32,437 nt of DNA. It comes from an uncultured Dehalococcoidia bacterium (GTDB lineage: Bacteria; Chloroflexota; Dehalococcoidia; GIF9; UBA5629). The first letter of the stretch is position 1. Each line of letters starts with the position of its first letter. Below the pieces are notes generated by a model that was given only the letters and a program-made list of their open reading frames with translations, did not search any database and had not been told where the DNA came from. The translations under genes and the position numbers were made by a program. The stretch lies in the NCBI GenBank assembly GCA_937975645.1, contig CALJTV010000025.1:1-32437 (forward strand). The letters are read 5' to 3'. Below, piece by piece: positions 23,988-30,778 of the stretch.

Positions 23988-24398
23988 ATGGTCGTCTCTA
24001 AAAGGATAGTGCTCCACTTCCCCAAACGCCTCACCAGTCAGCCAATAGTCTACAGGTTGGTGAAGGACTTCGACCTGGAGTTCAACATACTGAAGGCATC
24101 GGTAACCCCGGGCGAGGAGGGGTTGCTAGTTATGGAGCTCACCGGCGAGCAGCGGAACTACGACAAGGGGGTGAAATACCTCACCGACGCCGGGGTAAAG
24201 ATACAGTCGTTAAGCCAGGACGTAGTGCGCAATGAGACCAGGTGCACCCATTGCGGCGCCTGCATCACCCTCTGCCCCAGCGGCGCCTTCTCGCTGGAGC
24301 CGGGGACGAGGAAGGTCATCTTCGATAACTCCAAATGCGTCGTCTGTGAACTCTGCATTAAAGCCTGCCCGCCGCGCGCCATGGAGCTTTACTTCTGA
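23988..24398 (+). CDS. NIL domain plus 2[4Fe-4S] ferredoxin (136 aa)
   Basis: N-terminal NIL domain (about residues 4-76, RIVLHFPKRLTSQPIVYRLV), a ligand-binding type also seen on methionine transporters, followed by a two-cluster ferredoxin: Cys86, 89, 92, 96 (CTHCGACITLC) and Cys117, 120, 123, 127 (CVVCELCIKAC). This is the architecture of MA1822, the partner of the homocysteine biosynthesis protein, thought to supply electrons or handle sulfur. GGAGAAA precedes ATG at 23988. The last codon abuts the UPF0280 start with no gap, so the products are co-translated. Confidence 0.94.
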   Translation: MVVSKRIVLHFPKRLTSQPIVYRLVKDFDLEFNILKASVTPGEEGLLVMELTGEQRNYDKGVKYLTDAGVKIQSLSQDVVRNETRCTHCGACITLCPSGAFSLEPGTRKVIFDNSKCVVCELCIKACPPRAMELYF

Positions 24399-25139
24399 AT
24401 GTACCAGCCGAGGACCTACCGCCACTGGGTTAAAGACACCAGCCTCATCGCCTTCACCGTAACCGTTAAGGAGACCGACCTCTACATCCGCGCCCGCCGC
24501 CACCTCGAGGCTGAGGCACTGGCATCGGTGCTGAGGCACCGCACACCCCTTGAAGAGTACCTCGTCAGCCACCCTGATTTCCTCCACTCTCTCGAGCCGA
24601 TCGCTGTAGATGAGGCAGCACCGCACATAGTGAAAGAAATGGCGACAGCTGCCCAAAAAGCCGGGGTGGGCCCCATGGCAGCGGTGGCTGGTGCCATCGC
24701 CGAGGCGGTGGGCAATGACCTGCTCGCCTTCACCTCTGAGGTCATTGTGGAGAACGGCGGCGATATATTCCTCAAAATATCAAGACCGAGGCTGGTAGGC
24801 ATCTATGCCGGCAGCTCTCCACTAACCGGCAGAGTCGCCCTGAAAATACTACCTCGGGAGACCCCGCTAGGGGTCTGCACTTCTTCTGGCACCGTAGGGC
24901 ATTCGCTGAGCTTCGGCTTGGCTGATGCCGCCATCGCCTTAGCGCCCTCAGCAGCCCTCGCCGATGCCGCCGCCACCGCCCTGGGCAACAGGGTGAAGTC
25001 CACCGAAGACATAGAGCCAGCGCTGGAATGGGCGAAGACCGTCCCCGGGCTCATCGGGGCAGTGATAATCAAGAACGACAAACTGGGTGTCTGGGGGAAA
25101 GTAGACCTTGTGCCAGTAAAGTCTCCCGGGAAAAACTGA
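24399..25139 (+). CDS. UPF0280 family protein (246 aa)
   Basis: Matches UPF0280 (COG2122). Structures in this family resemble ApbE-type flavin transferases, but activity is not firmly known. Conserved-looking segments are VGPMAAVAGAIAEAVG (about 87-102), EVIVENGGDIFL (114-125) and GVCTSSGTVGHSLSFGLADA (157-176). COG2122 has been linked by gene neighbourhood to the COG1900/COG2768 homocysteine pathway in anaerobes, which is precisely the context here. ATG starts immediately after the ferredoxin stop. Its 3' end faces the convergent PKD lipoprotein, 11 nt away, with no clear terminator between. Confidence 0.9.
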   Translation: MYQPRTYRHWVKDTSLIAFTVTVKETDLYIRARRHLEAEALASVLRHRTPLEEYLVSHPDFLHSLEPIAVDEAAPHIVKEMATAAQKAGVGPMAAVAGAIAEAVGNDLLAFTSEVIVENGGDIFLKISRPRLVGIYAGSSPLTGRVALKILPRETPLGVCTSSGTVGHSLSFGLADAAIALAPSAALADAAATALGNRVKSTEDIEPALEWAKTVPGLIGAVIIKNDKLGVWGKVDLVPVKSPGKN

Positions 25140-25150
25140 GCCGGTCCAAG

Positions 25151-25858
25151 TCACTTGCCGCAGCAGGACACGCTGAACCGCACGCTGCTAGTGGCTGTGC
25201 CACCCCTGCCATCGCTGACCACCACGGTGACCACGTACTCGTCTGTTAGCCCCGGTGACGTCCAGCCCACCTCCGCCCCCTGCCCGGTAATTTTGCCACC
25301 AGTAGCCACCCACCTATACTCCAGCGTGTCCTCGTCAGGGTCTTCAGCAATGCACTTTATGGTATGGGTGATGTAGGCACGGGAGCTATTAACGTCCTTC
25401 GGCGGCATGCCGTCCACGGTCAAGCCCACTATTTTCGGCGGGTTATTGGGCCTTTCGAAAGCGGTCAAAGTAAGTGACCGACTTGCCTGACCGCCGTTAC
25501 CGTCGCTGACCACTACCTTCACTGTGTAGTCAGCAGGTGCCTCAGGGGCAACCCACACCACCTCGCTGCCATCGCCCTGAATGGTGCCTCCGCTGGCTGA
25601 CCACTTGTAGCTCAAGGTATCGCCGTCGGCGTCCGCGGCTACACAGGTTATTCTGGTACTGCGTGTCACCGCTACTTCCATCTTCTCCGCGGTCAGTGAG
25701 ACTATCCTCGGCGCGTGGTTGGGCGGCGGTGGCGGAGGCGGCGGTGAAGAGCACGACGACAGGGCCACACCTAACAAAAGCAGCAACATACCAGCAAGCA
25801 GTCCCATAACTTTGCCGGGACCAACTCTATTCCCTACTTCGCGATAAAATTTCTTCAT
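25151..25858 (-). CDS. PKD-like domain lipoprotein with polyproline linker (235 aa)
   Basis: Signal peptide with lipobox LSSC (Cys36), followed at once by serines and eight consecutive prolines as a linker, then two related PKD/cadherin-like beta domains. Each reads PxIVxLTxxxxxV...ITCVAADADGDTLSYKW or CIAEDPDEDTLEYRW and ends YTVKVVVSDGNGGQASRSL or YVVTVVVSDGRGGTATSSV. The DADGD and DPDED acidic loops suggest calcium binding. Probably surface exposed. GGGGGTG lies 7 nt before the ATG; a second ATG at codon 18 would also keep the signal. It carries a CCGK tail. No enzyme motif seen. Related in style to the Ig lipoprotein at 10.4 kb but not obviously a copy. Confidence 0.82.
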   Translation of the reverse strand: MKKFYREVGNRVGPGKVMGLLAGMLLLLLGVALSSCSSPPPPPPPPNHAPRIVSLTAEKMEVAVTRSTRITCVAADADGDTLSYKWSASGGTIQGDGSEVVWVAPEAPADYTVKVVVSDGNGGQASRSLTLTAFERPNNPPKIVGLTVDGMPPKDVNSSRAYITHTIKCIAEDPDEDTLEYRWVATGGKITGQGAEVGWTSPGLTDEYVVTVVVSDGRGGTATSSVRFSVSCCGK

Positions 25859-26175
25859 GCACTACACCCCCACTCGTAAAACGCGGGAGGCGATGACAAA
25901 GATTATAACCTAACGCTCTGCGAAAGTCCAACGCCTCTAGTCCTAAACGCTTCCTCTACCTTGGGAGAGGGGAGAGCAGCAGACCAGCTCTAAGTCCGAG
26001 CTACCTCTCACCCCCTCTCCCTCTAGGGAGAGGAGAGCTCGGTCCAGCTCTCAGCCCAAGCTGCCCTTCATTCCCTCTCCATTTAGGGAGAGGAGACTTT
26101 GGTCCAGCTTTAAGGCTTCAGTCACCTTTCATTCCCCTCTCCCTTAAGGGAGAGGGATAGGGTGAGGGTAAACCT
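25859..26175. other. Repeat-filled spacer between lipoprotein and methyltransferase
   Basis: 317 nt without a gene. The right two thirds are occupied by the 60-nt tandem repeat with hairpins; the left part should hold the lipoprotein promoter, for which no consensus boxes were found. Confidence 0.6.
25965..26160. repeat. Tandem repeat, 60-nt period, each unit with a CTCTCC/GGGAGAG hairpin
   Basis: Three full units (25981-26040, 26041-26100, 26101-26160) and a partial one before them. Each reads roughly GGTCCAGCTCT, then CCCTTCATTCCCTCTCC and a loop, then AGGGAGAGGAGA. Hairpins: 26014-26033, 26074-26093 and a perfect 22-nt palindrome at 26135-26156. It lies next to the methyltransferase stop and may serve as its terminator. 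Confidence 0.8.
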
Positions 26176-26766
26176 CTACCTTTTAACTGCAGAGGCGAAA
26201 TAGCCGCCGGGACTGTCCTCCACCCCAATGTCATCAAACCCTGCTGCCCGCAACATCTGGTACATCTCGGCACCGTCAGGAAGGACATCTTGCTCCACAG
26301 CGGGGATGCTCCGGTGGATATTGTTTATCTCCTCGCGGCTGGCGCTGTGGCAGATAAACAGCCTGCCACCTTCCTTCAATACCCGCCTCATCTCGGCAAG
26401 TGCCCCCGGCTTGTCCTGAAAATGTGGGAAGCTGGAATAGCAGACCACGGCGTCAAAGATGCCTTCGGACAAGGGCAGGCTGACGACATCGGCATGGAGG
26501 TACTCCACATTTTGGGGAAAGTTTTTAGCCCGCGCCCGCTTTAACATCTCCTCAGCTATGTCCACACAGACCAGCCTGCCGCCGTCCATCCTTTTCAGTA
26601 GGTGGGGCACAAAGACGCCGGTGCCGGTGCCAACATCGAGCACCCACCAGCCCGACGCAATGTCCAGCCGGGCAGCTAAGGCGCCGAGCTTTGCACCGTC
26701 CTTAGCGGCAATCACCTCGTCCCAGATAGGCGCCTTGCTGTTGAAATATTCCCGTATGGTCATCAT
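26176..26766 (-). CDS. Class I SAM-dependent methyltransferase (196 aa)
   Basis: UbiE/MenG-type class I methyltransferase fold. Motif I is VLDVGTGTGVF (about residues 42-52), the acidic ribose-binding residue is in LVCVDIAEEML, motif III-like ADVVSLPLSEGIFDAVVC follows, and LAEMRRVLKEGGRLFICHSASR is the usual late strand. The acceptor cannot be inferred; small molecules, quinones or metalloids are all possible. The frame reaches a TTG at 26772 overlapping the permease stop, but ATG at 26766 has AGGTG 8 nt upstream. It is the last gene of the ABC transporter operon, so its substrate may be what the transporter brings in. Confidence 0.85.
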   Translation of the reverse strand: MMTIREYFNSKAPIWDEVIAAKDGAKLGALAARLDIASGWWVLDVGTGTGVFVPHLLKRMDGGRLVCVDIAEEMLKRARAKNFPQNVEYLHADVVSLPLSEGIFDAVVCYSSFPHFQDKPGALAEMRRVLKEGGRLFICHSASREEINNIHRSIPAVEQDVLPDGAEMYQMLRAAGFDDIGVEDSPGGYFASAVKR

Positions 26767-26768
26767 GG

Positions 26769-27604
26769 TCAATCACCTGCAGCCAGCGTCTTCTCCCGCC
26801 AGCGCCGCACCTTCCTCTTGGGCGAAAAGGCGACCGCCAGCCCAAAGATTATGGACGACACTATCACTATGGAGGCGCCGGAGGGTAGGTCAAACAAGTA
26901 GGACGCCGCCAGTCCCGCCCAGCAGGAGAGTATGCCGAAGGCGGAGGCGATGAGCAGCATGCGCTTGAGGCTATAGGTGAGCTGGTAAGCCGCAGCTGCT
27001 GGGTTCAGTATCAGGCTATAGACCAGAAGCCCACCGATGCTCTGCAGCGAGGCGGTGATGGTGACACCGGTGGCAAACAGTATGCCGTAAAACACCAGCG
27101 CCGCCGGTATGCCCACCGCTACCGCCACCTGTCTATGGCACACCACCGCCATGACCTCCTTGTAGAACGCAGCCACCAGCCCGATCATCACCAATGCAAC
27201 AGCGCCCAGGAAGATGAGGTCGCGCCGGCTGACCGTGAGGATGCTGCCCCAGAAAAGGTTCAGTGCCTCCGTCCTCGCCCCGGGCATCAGTCCCATGAAC
27301 AGGAACGCCAGCCCCAGCATCAGCGAGAACACTATGCCGATAGAGGTGTCCGGGCTGAGTTCGCCGCGATCAGCCAGCGGCCCGATGGCAGCGGCGGCGA
27401 TGAGGCTGAAAACCAGCGCGCCCAGAAGCGGGTCAAAGCCCGCCCAGACGCCCAGAAGAGCACCAGCAAAGGCAGCATGGGCAATGCACACACCGATGAA
27501 GGAGAGGTGCATGGCAACCACAAAGACACCGACCACAGCACAGGTAATACCCCCGCACAGCCCGGCGAGGAGGGCATTCTGCATGAACTGGTATTCAAGG
27601 ATGT

Positions 27605-27608
<4 letters not shown>
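26769..27608 (-). CDS. Metal-type ABC transporter permease, ABC-3 family (279 aa)
   Basis: Membrane component of a ZnuB/TroC/MntB-type importer (ABC-3 family, FecCD-like fold) with about eight or nine helices. Typical segments are QNALLAGLCGGITCAVVGVFVV at the N-terminus, SFIGVCIAHAAFAGALLG (the conserved helix with His and Gly contacts) and SIGGLLVYSLILNPAAAAYQL (the loop facing the ATPase). It lies between its ATPase and the methyltransferase, overlapping each neighbouring frame by four bases. The family normally moves Zn, Mn or Fe, but the divergent binding protein makes the substrate uncertain. Confidence 0.92.
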
Positions 27609-28383
<775 letters not shown>

Positions 28384-28387
<4 letters not shown>

Positions 28388-29229
28388 TTCCTCGTCTTGG
28401 CTAAAGCCTTAAACAGCAGCTCCACGTTCCTGTCCAGCGCCTTCTCCCAGCTCTCGGTGCCCTTGAGCCCCCCGGGGAAGTTGGAGATGGTCACCTGCAC
28501 CGCACCGATATCCCTCGCCATGGCTTCGCTGGTGGCGGTGGCACCGCTTTGCAAGTTGTCGATGACCAGCACCACTCCAGCCTCCTTCGCCTGCTTCACC
28601 AGCTTCTCCACGTCGCTCACGCTGAGCTCCTCAGGGCGTCCATAGCTGGCAACCACGTCAAACCCCGCCCATTTTACAAAACCGAGCTGCATGTCTGCAC
28701 ATATCACCTTCACCTGGCTCAAATTTGCCGCCTCCAGCCGCTTCTTCACCTCATCGCCTTTAGCTAAGATTTCCCTCTTTCTCTGCTCGGCGCGCTGACG
28801 GTAAAGGTCGGCATTTTCTCTGTCTAACTCAGCCAGTATCTCGGCGACCTTGGTAACACCCTCAGCCTGCACCGAAGGCACCATCCAGTTGCCTTTAAGC
28901 TCGATGACCTTGATGATAAGGCTGGAGGTCTTCGCTGCCTCGATGGCACGGGTGACGTTTTTCATATTACGCTGGTAATCGTGGATTATGAGCGCTTTTG
29001 ATTTGGTCAGCGCCTCGATGTCCCCCGGCTTAATATCGTAATGCCCGGGACATGCCTCCGGTGGTATCAGCACCCTCGCCTTGAGCTTGCCAGCAGAGAC
29101 GTCGGCTACGATGTTGGCGATGTGCGAGGAGCCGGCTACGATGTCAATCGGAGGGCGGCTACACGAAGGCAGCCACGAAAGCGCGGCTGCAGCCACCAGC
29201 AGAGCGATGGACCAGACCCTCAACTTCAT
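28384..29229 (-). CDS. Metal-type ABC transporter substrate-binding lipoprotein, divergent ligands (281 aa)
   Basis: ZnuA/TroA-family (cluster A-I) binding protein with a lipobox LPSC (Cys23). The first canonical ligand is kept: His63 in CPGHYDIKPGD. At the second His position (family consensus pHxWldP) the sequence is NWMVPSV with Asn114; at the third (family HdAfgYf) it is CADMQLGFV with Asp179. The last acidic ligand may be Asp224 in VIDNLQSG. There is no His-rich loop. So the site is H-N-D-D or similar rather than HHH-D/E, and the ligand may be another metal or a chelate. AAGGAGG precedes the ATG at 29229. First transporter gene of the operon, after a 90-residue frame. Confidence 0.85.
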
Positions 29230-29282
29230 CTCTTTGCCTCCTTTTACTTGTCCTGGATGCTACCCCTCTCATTTCCCCTGCC

Positions 29283-29555
29283 CTACCACCAGCAGAGCGC
29301 TTGTCGCAACAGACTCTCGGAAAGCTCTGCCACTCTTTTTTTCTTCTCTTTCATCCTAGCTTGATAGAAATCGAGCAACATCTGGGCAAACTCCCTCACC
29401 CCCTCAAGGCCGACACACACCAGGACCGGCTTCAAACCACAAGCCGCCTCGATCCATATCGTCACCGCACCCGTACCCCGATTCAGACTTATCTGAAAAA
29501 CAGTCACCCCCTTCCCCCCACTCAGTCCGATCGGTGCTATCGTTAGTGATTGCAA
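29283..29555 (-). CDS. Small hypothetical protein upstream of the ABC operon (90 aa)
   Basis: Unrecognised family. The middle reads VTIWIEAACGLKPVLVCVGLEGVREFAQMLLDFYQARMKEKKKR (given in parts by residues about 30-72): a beta hairpin with two cysteines followed by a charged amphipathic helix, like a small single-domain protein. A consensus promoter lies 25 nt upstream and the substrate-binding protein begins 53 nt downstream on the same strand, so it is probably the first operon gene. The start is uncertain: TTG at 29555 gives the full frame; a GTG 15 codons later has a GGGGGGAAGG site. If untranslated, the stretch would be a 340-nt leader. Confidence 0.5.
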   Translation of the reverse strand: MQSLTIAPIGLSGGKGVTVFQISLNRGTGAVTIWIEAACGLKPVLVCVGLEGVREFAQMLLDFYQARMKEKKKRVAELSESLLRQALCWW

Positions 29556-29559
29556 CTGT

Positions 29560-29571
29560 TTGCACTAGCAA
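29560..29571 (-). promoter_or_regulatory. Possible operator at the ABC operon start site
   Basis: Minus-strand TTGC-TAGT-GCAA, an inverted repeat with 4-nt arms placed just downstream of the -10 box, followed 4 nt later by a second TTGCAA. The position would suit a repressor such as a metal sensor. No known metal-box consensus is matched. Confidence 0.3.
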
Positions 29572-29579
29572 CAGACTGA

Positions 29580-29608
29580 AGTATAGCATTAGAGAAGGGT
29601 TGTGTCAA
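29580..29608 (-). promoter_or_regulatory. Consensus sigma70-type promoter of the small-protein/ABC operon
   Basis: On the minus strand TTGACA (29608-29603), a 17-nt spacer, and TATACT (29585-29580). Transcription would start near 29573, about 18 nt before the TTG of the small gene. Confidence 0.75.
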
Positions 29609-29830
29609 TGGGCTGGGCTAGTCCAGCATATTGGGAAGACTTTATCCCAGCAATGCATTAGGTATAGCCCGCCCAGCCGGACCATTCCCCTATCGCATTG
29701 CGGAAAAGGCAGTGCTGCTAAAGATGGTTAAAAGGTCTGCCGCGAACCTCCCCCTAATTTGTGGGGACAGAGGGCAATAGTAAAAATGGTTGAGGGGTCT
29801 AGCGCCGATGAAGGACTTACCGCGGGACTT

Positions 29831-29910
29831 TCTCTCCCTTTAGGGCAGGAAGGTGGTTCTGTGGCGTAGGGTTGATTCAGACGATAGCCCCCTGCCTAAA
29901 GGGAGAGGGA
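29831..29910. repeat. Long inverted repeat related to the CTCTCCCT hairpin family
   Basis: Arm TCTCTCCCTTTAGGGCAGG (29831-29849) is complementary to CCTGCCTAAAGGGAGAG (29891 onward) with one base missing, around a loop of about 41 nt. It resembles a small MITE-like or stem-loop repeat; no coding capacity. Confidence 0.6.
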
Positions 29911-30118
29911 GGGGTGGGGGTAAACTTGACGCGGTGGTGATATTGGACTACACTAGAAGATGTGTACAGAACCTGGCTGGTGCCGTTCCCTGGTTCGGCA
30001 CCCTCTTGGGGGGAGACCGGGAGCCAAAGGATTTTCCTTGGCGACGCGGGAAGAGAGGTCTTGTGCCGCAGAGACCGCAGCAGAACAGGTCACAGTAACA
30101 CAACAAGGAGGCACGGAA

Positions 30119-30409
30119 TTGGCTCTAGCGGACAAGACCCTTACCTGCTCCGAATGCGGGAGGACGTTTGTCTTCACCGTTGGTGAGCAAGAGTTCTATC
30201 GGTCGCGAGGGCTACAGAACGAACCCGGTCGCTGCCCCGAGTGTCGGGCAGCCAGGAGACAAAGTCGTTACCGTGGCTACGGTCAATCCAGGACGACGTA
30301 TAAGGCAGTCTGCGCCAACTGTGGCGCCGAGTGCGAGGTACCATTCGAGCCCAAGGACGACCGCCCGGTTTACTGCAGCACCTGCTATGCCGAAAAGAAA
30401 CGCAAGTAG
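30119..30409 (+). CDS. Zinc-ribbon protein with four CxxC motifs (96 aa)
   Basis: Small protein with two zinc ribbons, each made of two CxxC pairs: CSEC and CPEC (first), CANC and CSTC (second). The part KTLTCSECGRTFVFTVGEQEF and FYRSRGLQNEPGRCPECR matches the zinc-ribbon domain family found in many Chloroflexota and Firmicutes proteins (CxxC, then GEQEFY, then PxRCPxCR). A basic linker RRQSRYRGYGQSR suggests RNA or DNA contact, unproven. The start is TTG at 30119 with AAGGAGG 7 nt upstream; the longer frame to 29960 has no site. Followed by a hairpin and the DUF503 gene. Confidence 0.82.
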   Translation: MALADKTLTCSECGRTFVFTVGEQEFYRSRGLQNEPGRCPECRAARRQSRYRGYGQSRTTYKAVCANCGAECEVPFEPKDDRPVYCSTCYAEKKRK

Positions 30410-30423
30410 CAGTTAGACAAACA

Positions 30424-30456
30424 AGCACCCTCAGCCACTCCCCCACTGAGGGTGCT
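30424..30456 (+). terminator. Perfect 11-bp hairpin after the zinc-ribbon gene
   Basis: AGCACCCTCAG (30424-30434) and CTGAGGGTGCT (30446-30456) pair fully over an 11-nt loop. No T-run follows, so it may be a weak terminator, an mRNA-stabilising element or a control on the DUF503 start 12 nt later. Confidence 0.55.
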
Positions 30457-30467
30457 GCATCAAAGAA

Positions 30468-30761
30468 ATGAACGCAGGTATCTGCCAGATAAGGCTCCAC
30501 CTCCATGGAAGCCAGTCCCTCAAGGACAAAAGGCGTACGGTCAAGTCTATAATCTCCCGCCTGCGCAGCCAGTACAACATCTCCATAGCCGAGGTCGATG
30601 ACCTCGACCTGTGGCAGATGACGACGCTGGGTATAGCTTGCGTCAGCAACCATGACCAGCACGTCGACGAAATACTTAACCGCGCGCTGAACTTCATTGC
30701 CCAGAACTACCCCGAGGTGGAAATCGTGGAGCGGGCGGTCGAGATCCTGCCTGCTCCTTAG
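30468..30761 (+). CDS. DUF503 family protein, YlxP-like (97 aa)
   Basis: Matches DUF503 (YlxP of Bacillus, often near rbfA/infB). Family features seen: the early strand ICQIRLHLHGSQSLKDKR with the SLKxKR signature, RLRSQYNISIAEVDDLDLWQ (conserved AEVDxxDxWQ), and the later strand LGIACVSNHDQHVDEIL. A small ferredoxin-like fold; possibly involved in ribosome maturation, but function is not established. Here it is separated from the usual ribosome genes. No good Shine-Dalgarno precedes ATG at 30468; the perfect hairpin sits directly before it. The stop codon shares one base with a GTG that opens an alternative helicase start. Confidence 0.88.
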   Translation: MNAGICQIRLHLHGSQSLKDKRRTVKSIISRLRSQYNISIAEVDDLDLWQMTTLGIACVSNHDQHVDEILNRALNFIAQNYPEVEIVERAVEILPAP

Positions 30762-30778
30762 TGGCGCGGCAGGCTGTT

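Larger units (their letters stand above)
29556..30118. other. 563-nt region: promoter for the ABC operon and hairpin repeats, no gene
   Basis: Holds the minus-strand operator/promoter (29560-29608), a GCAATGC/GCATTGC inverted pair (29653 and about 29694), a CCCC-TAATTTGT-GGGG hairpin near 29751, the long inverted repeat at 29831-29910, and the AAGGAGG site of the zinc-ribbon gene. Open frames here lack start signals and protein-like content. Confidence 0.55.

Noticed and set aside
25981..26160. CRISPR array
   Set aside because: The 60-nt period has no conserved-repeat/unique-spacer pattern; similarity runs through the whole unit and there are no cas genes.
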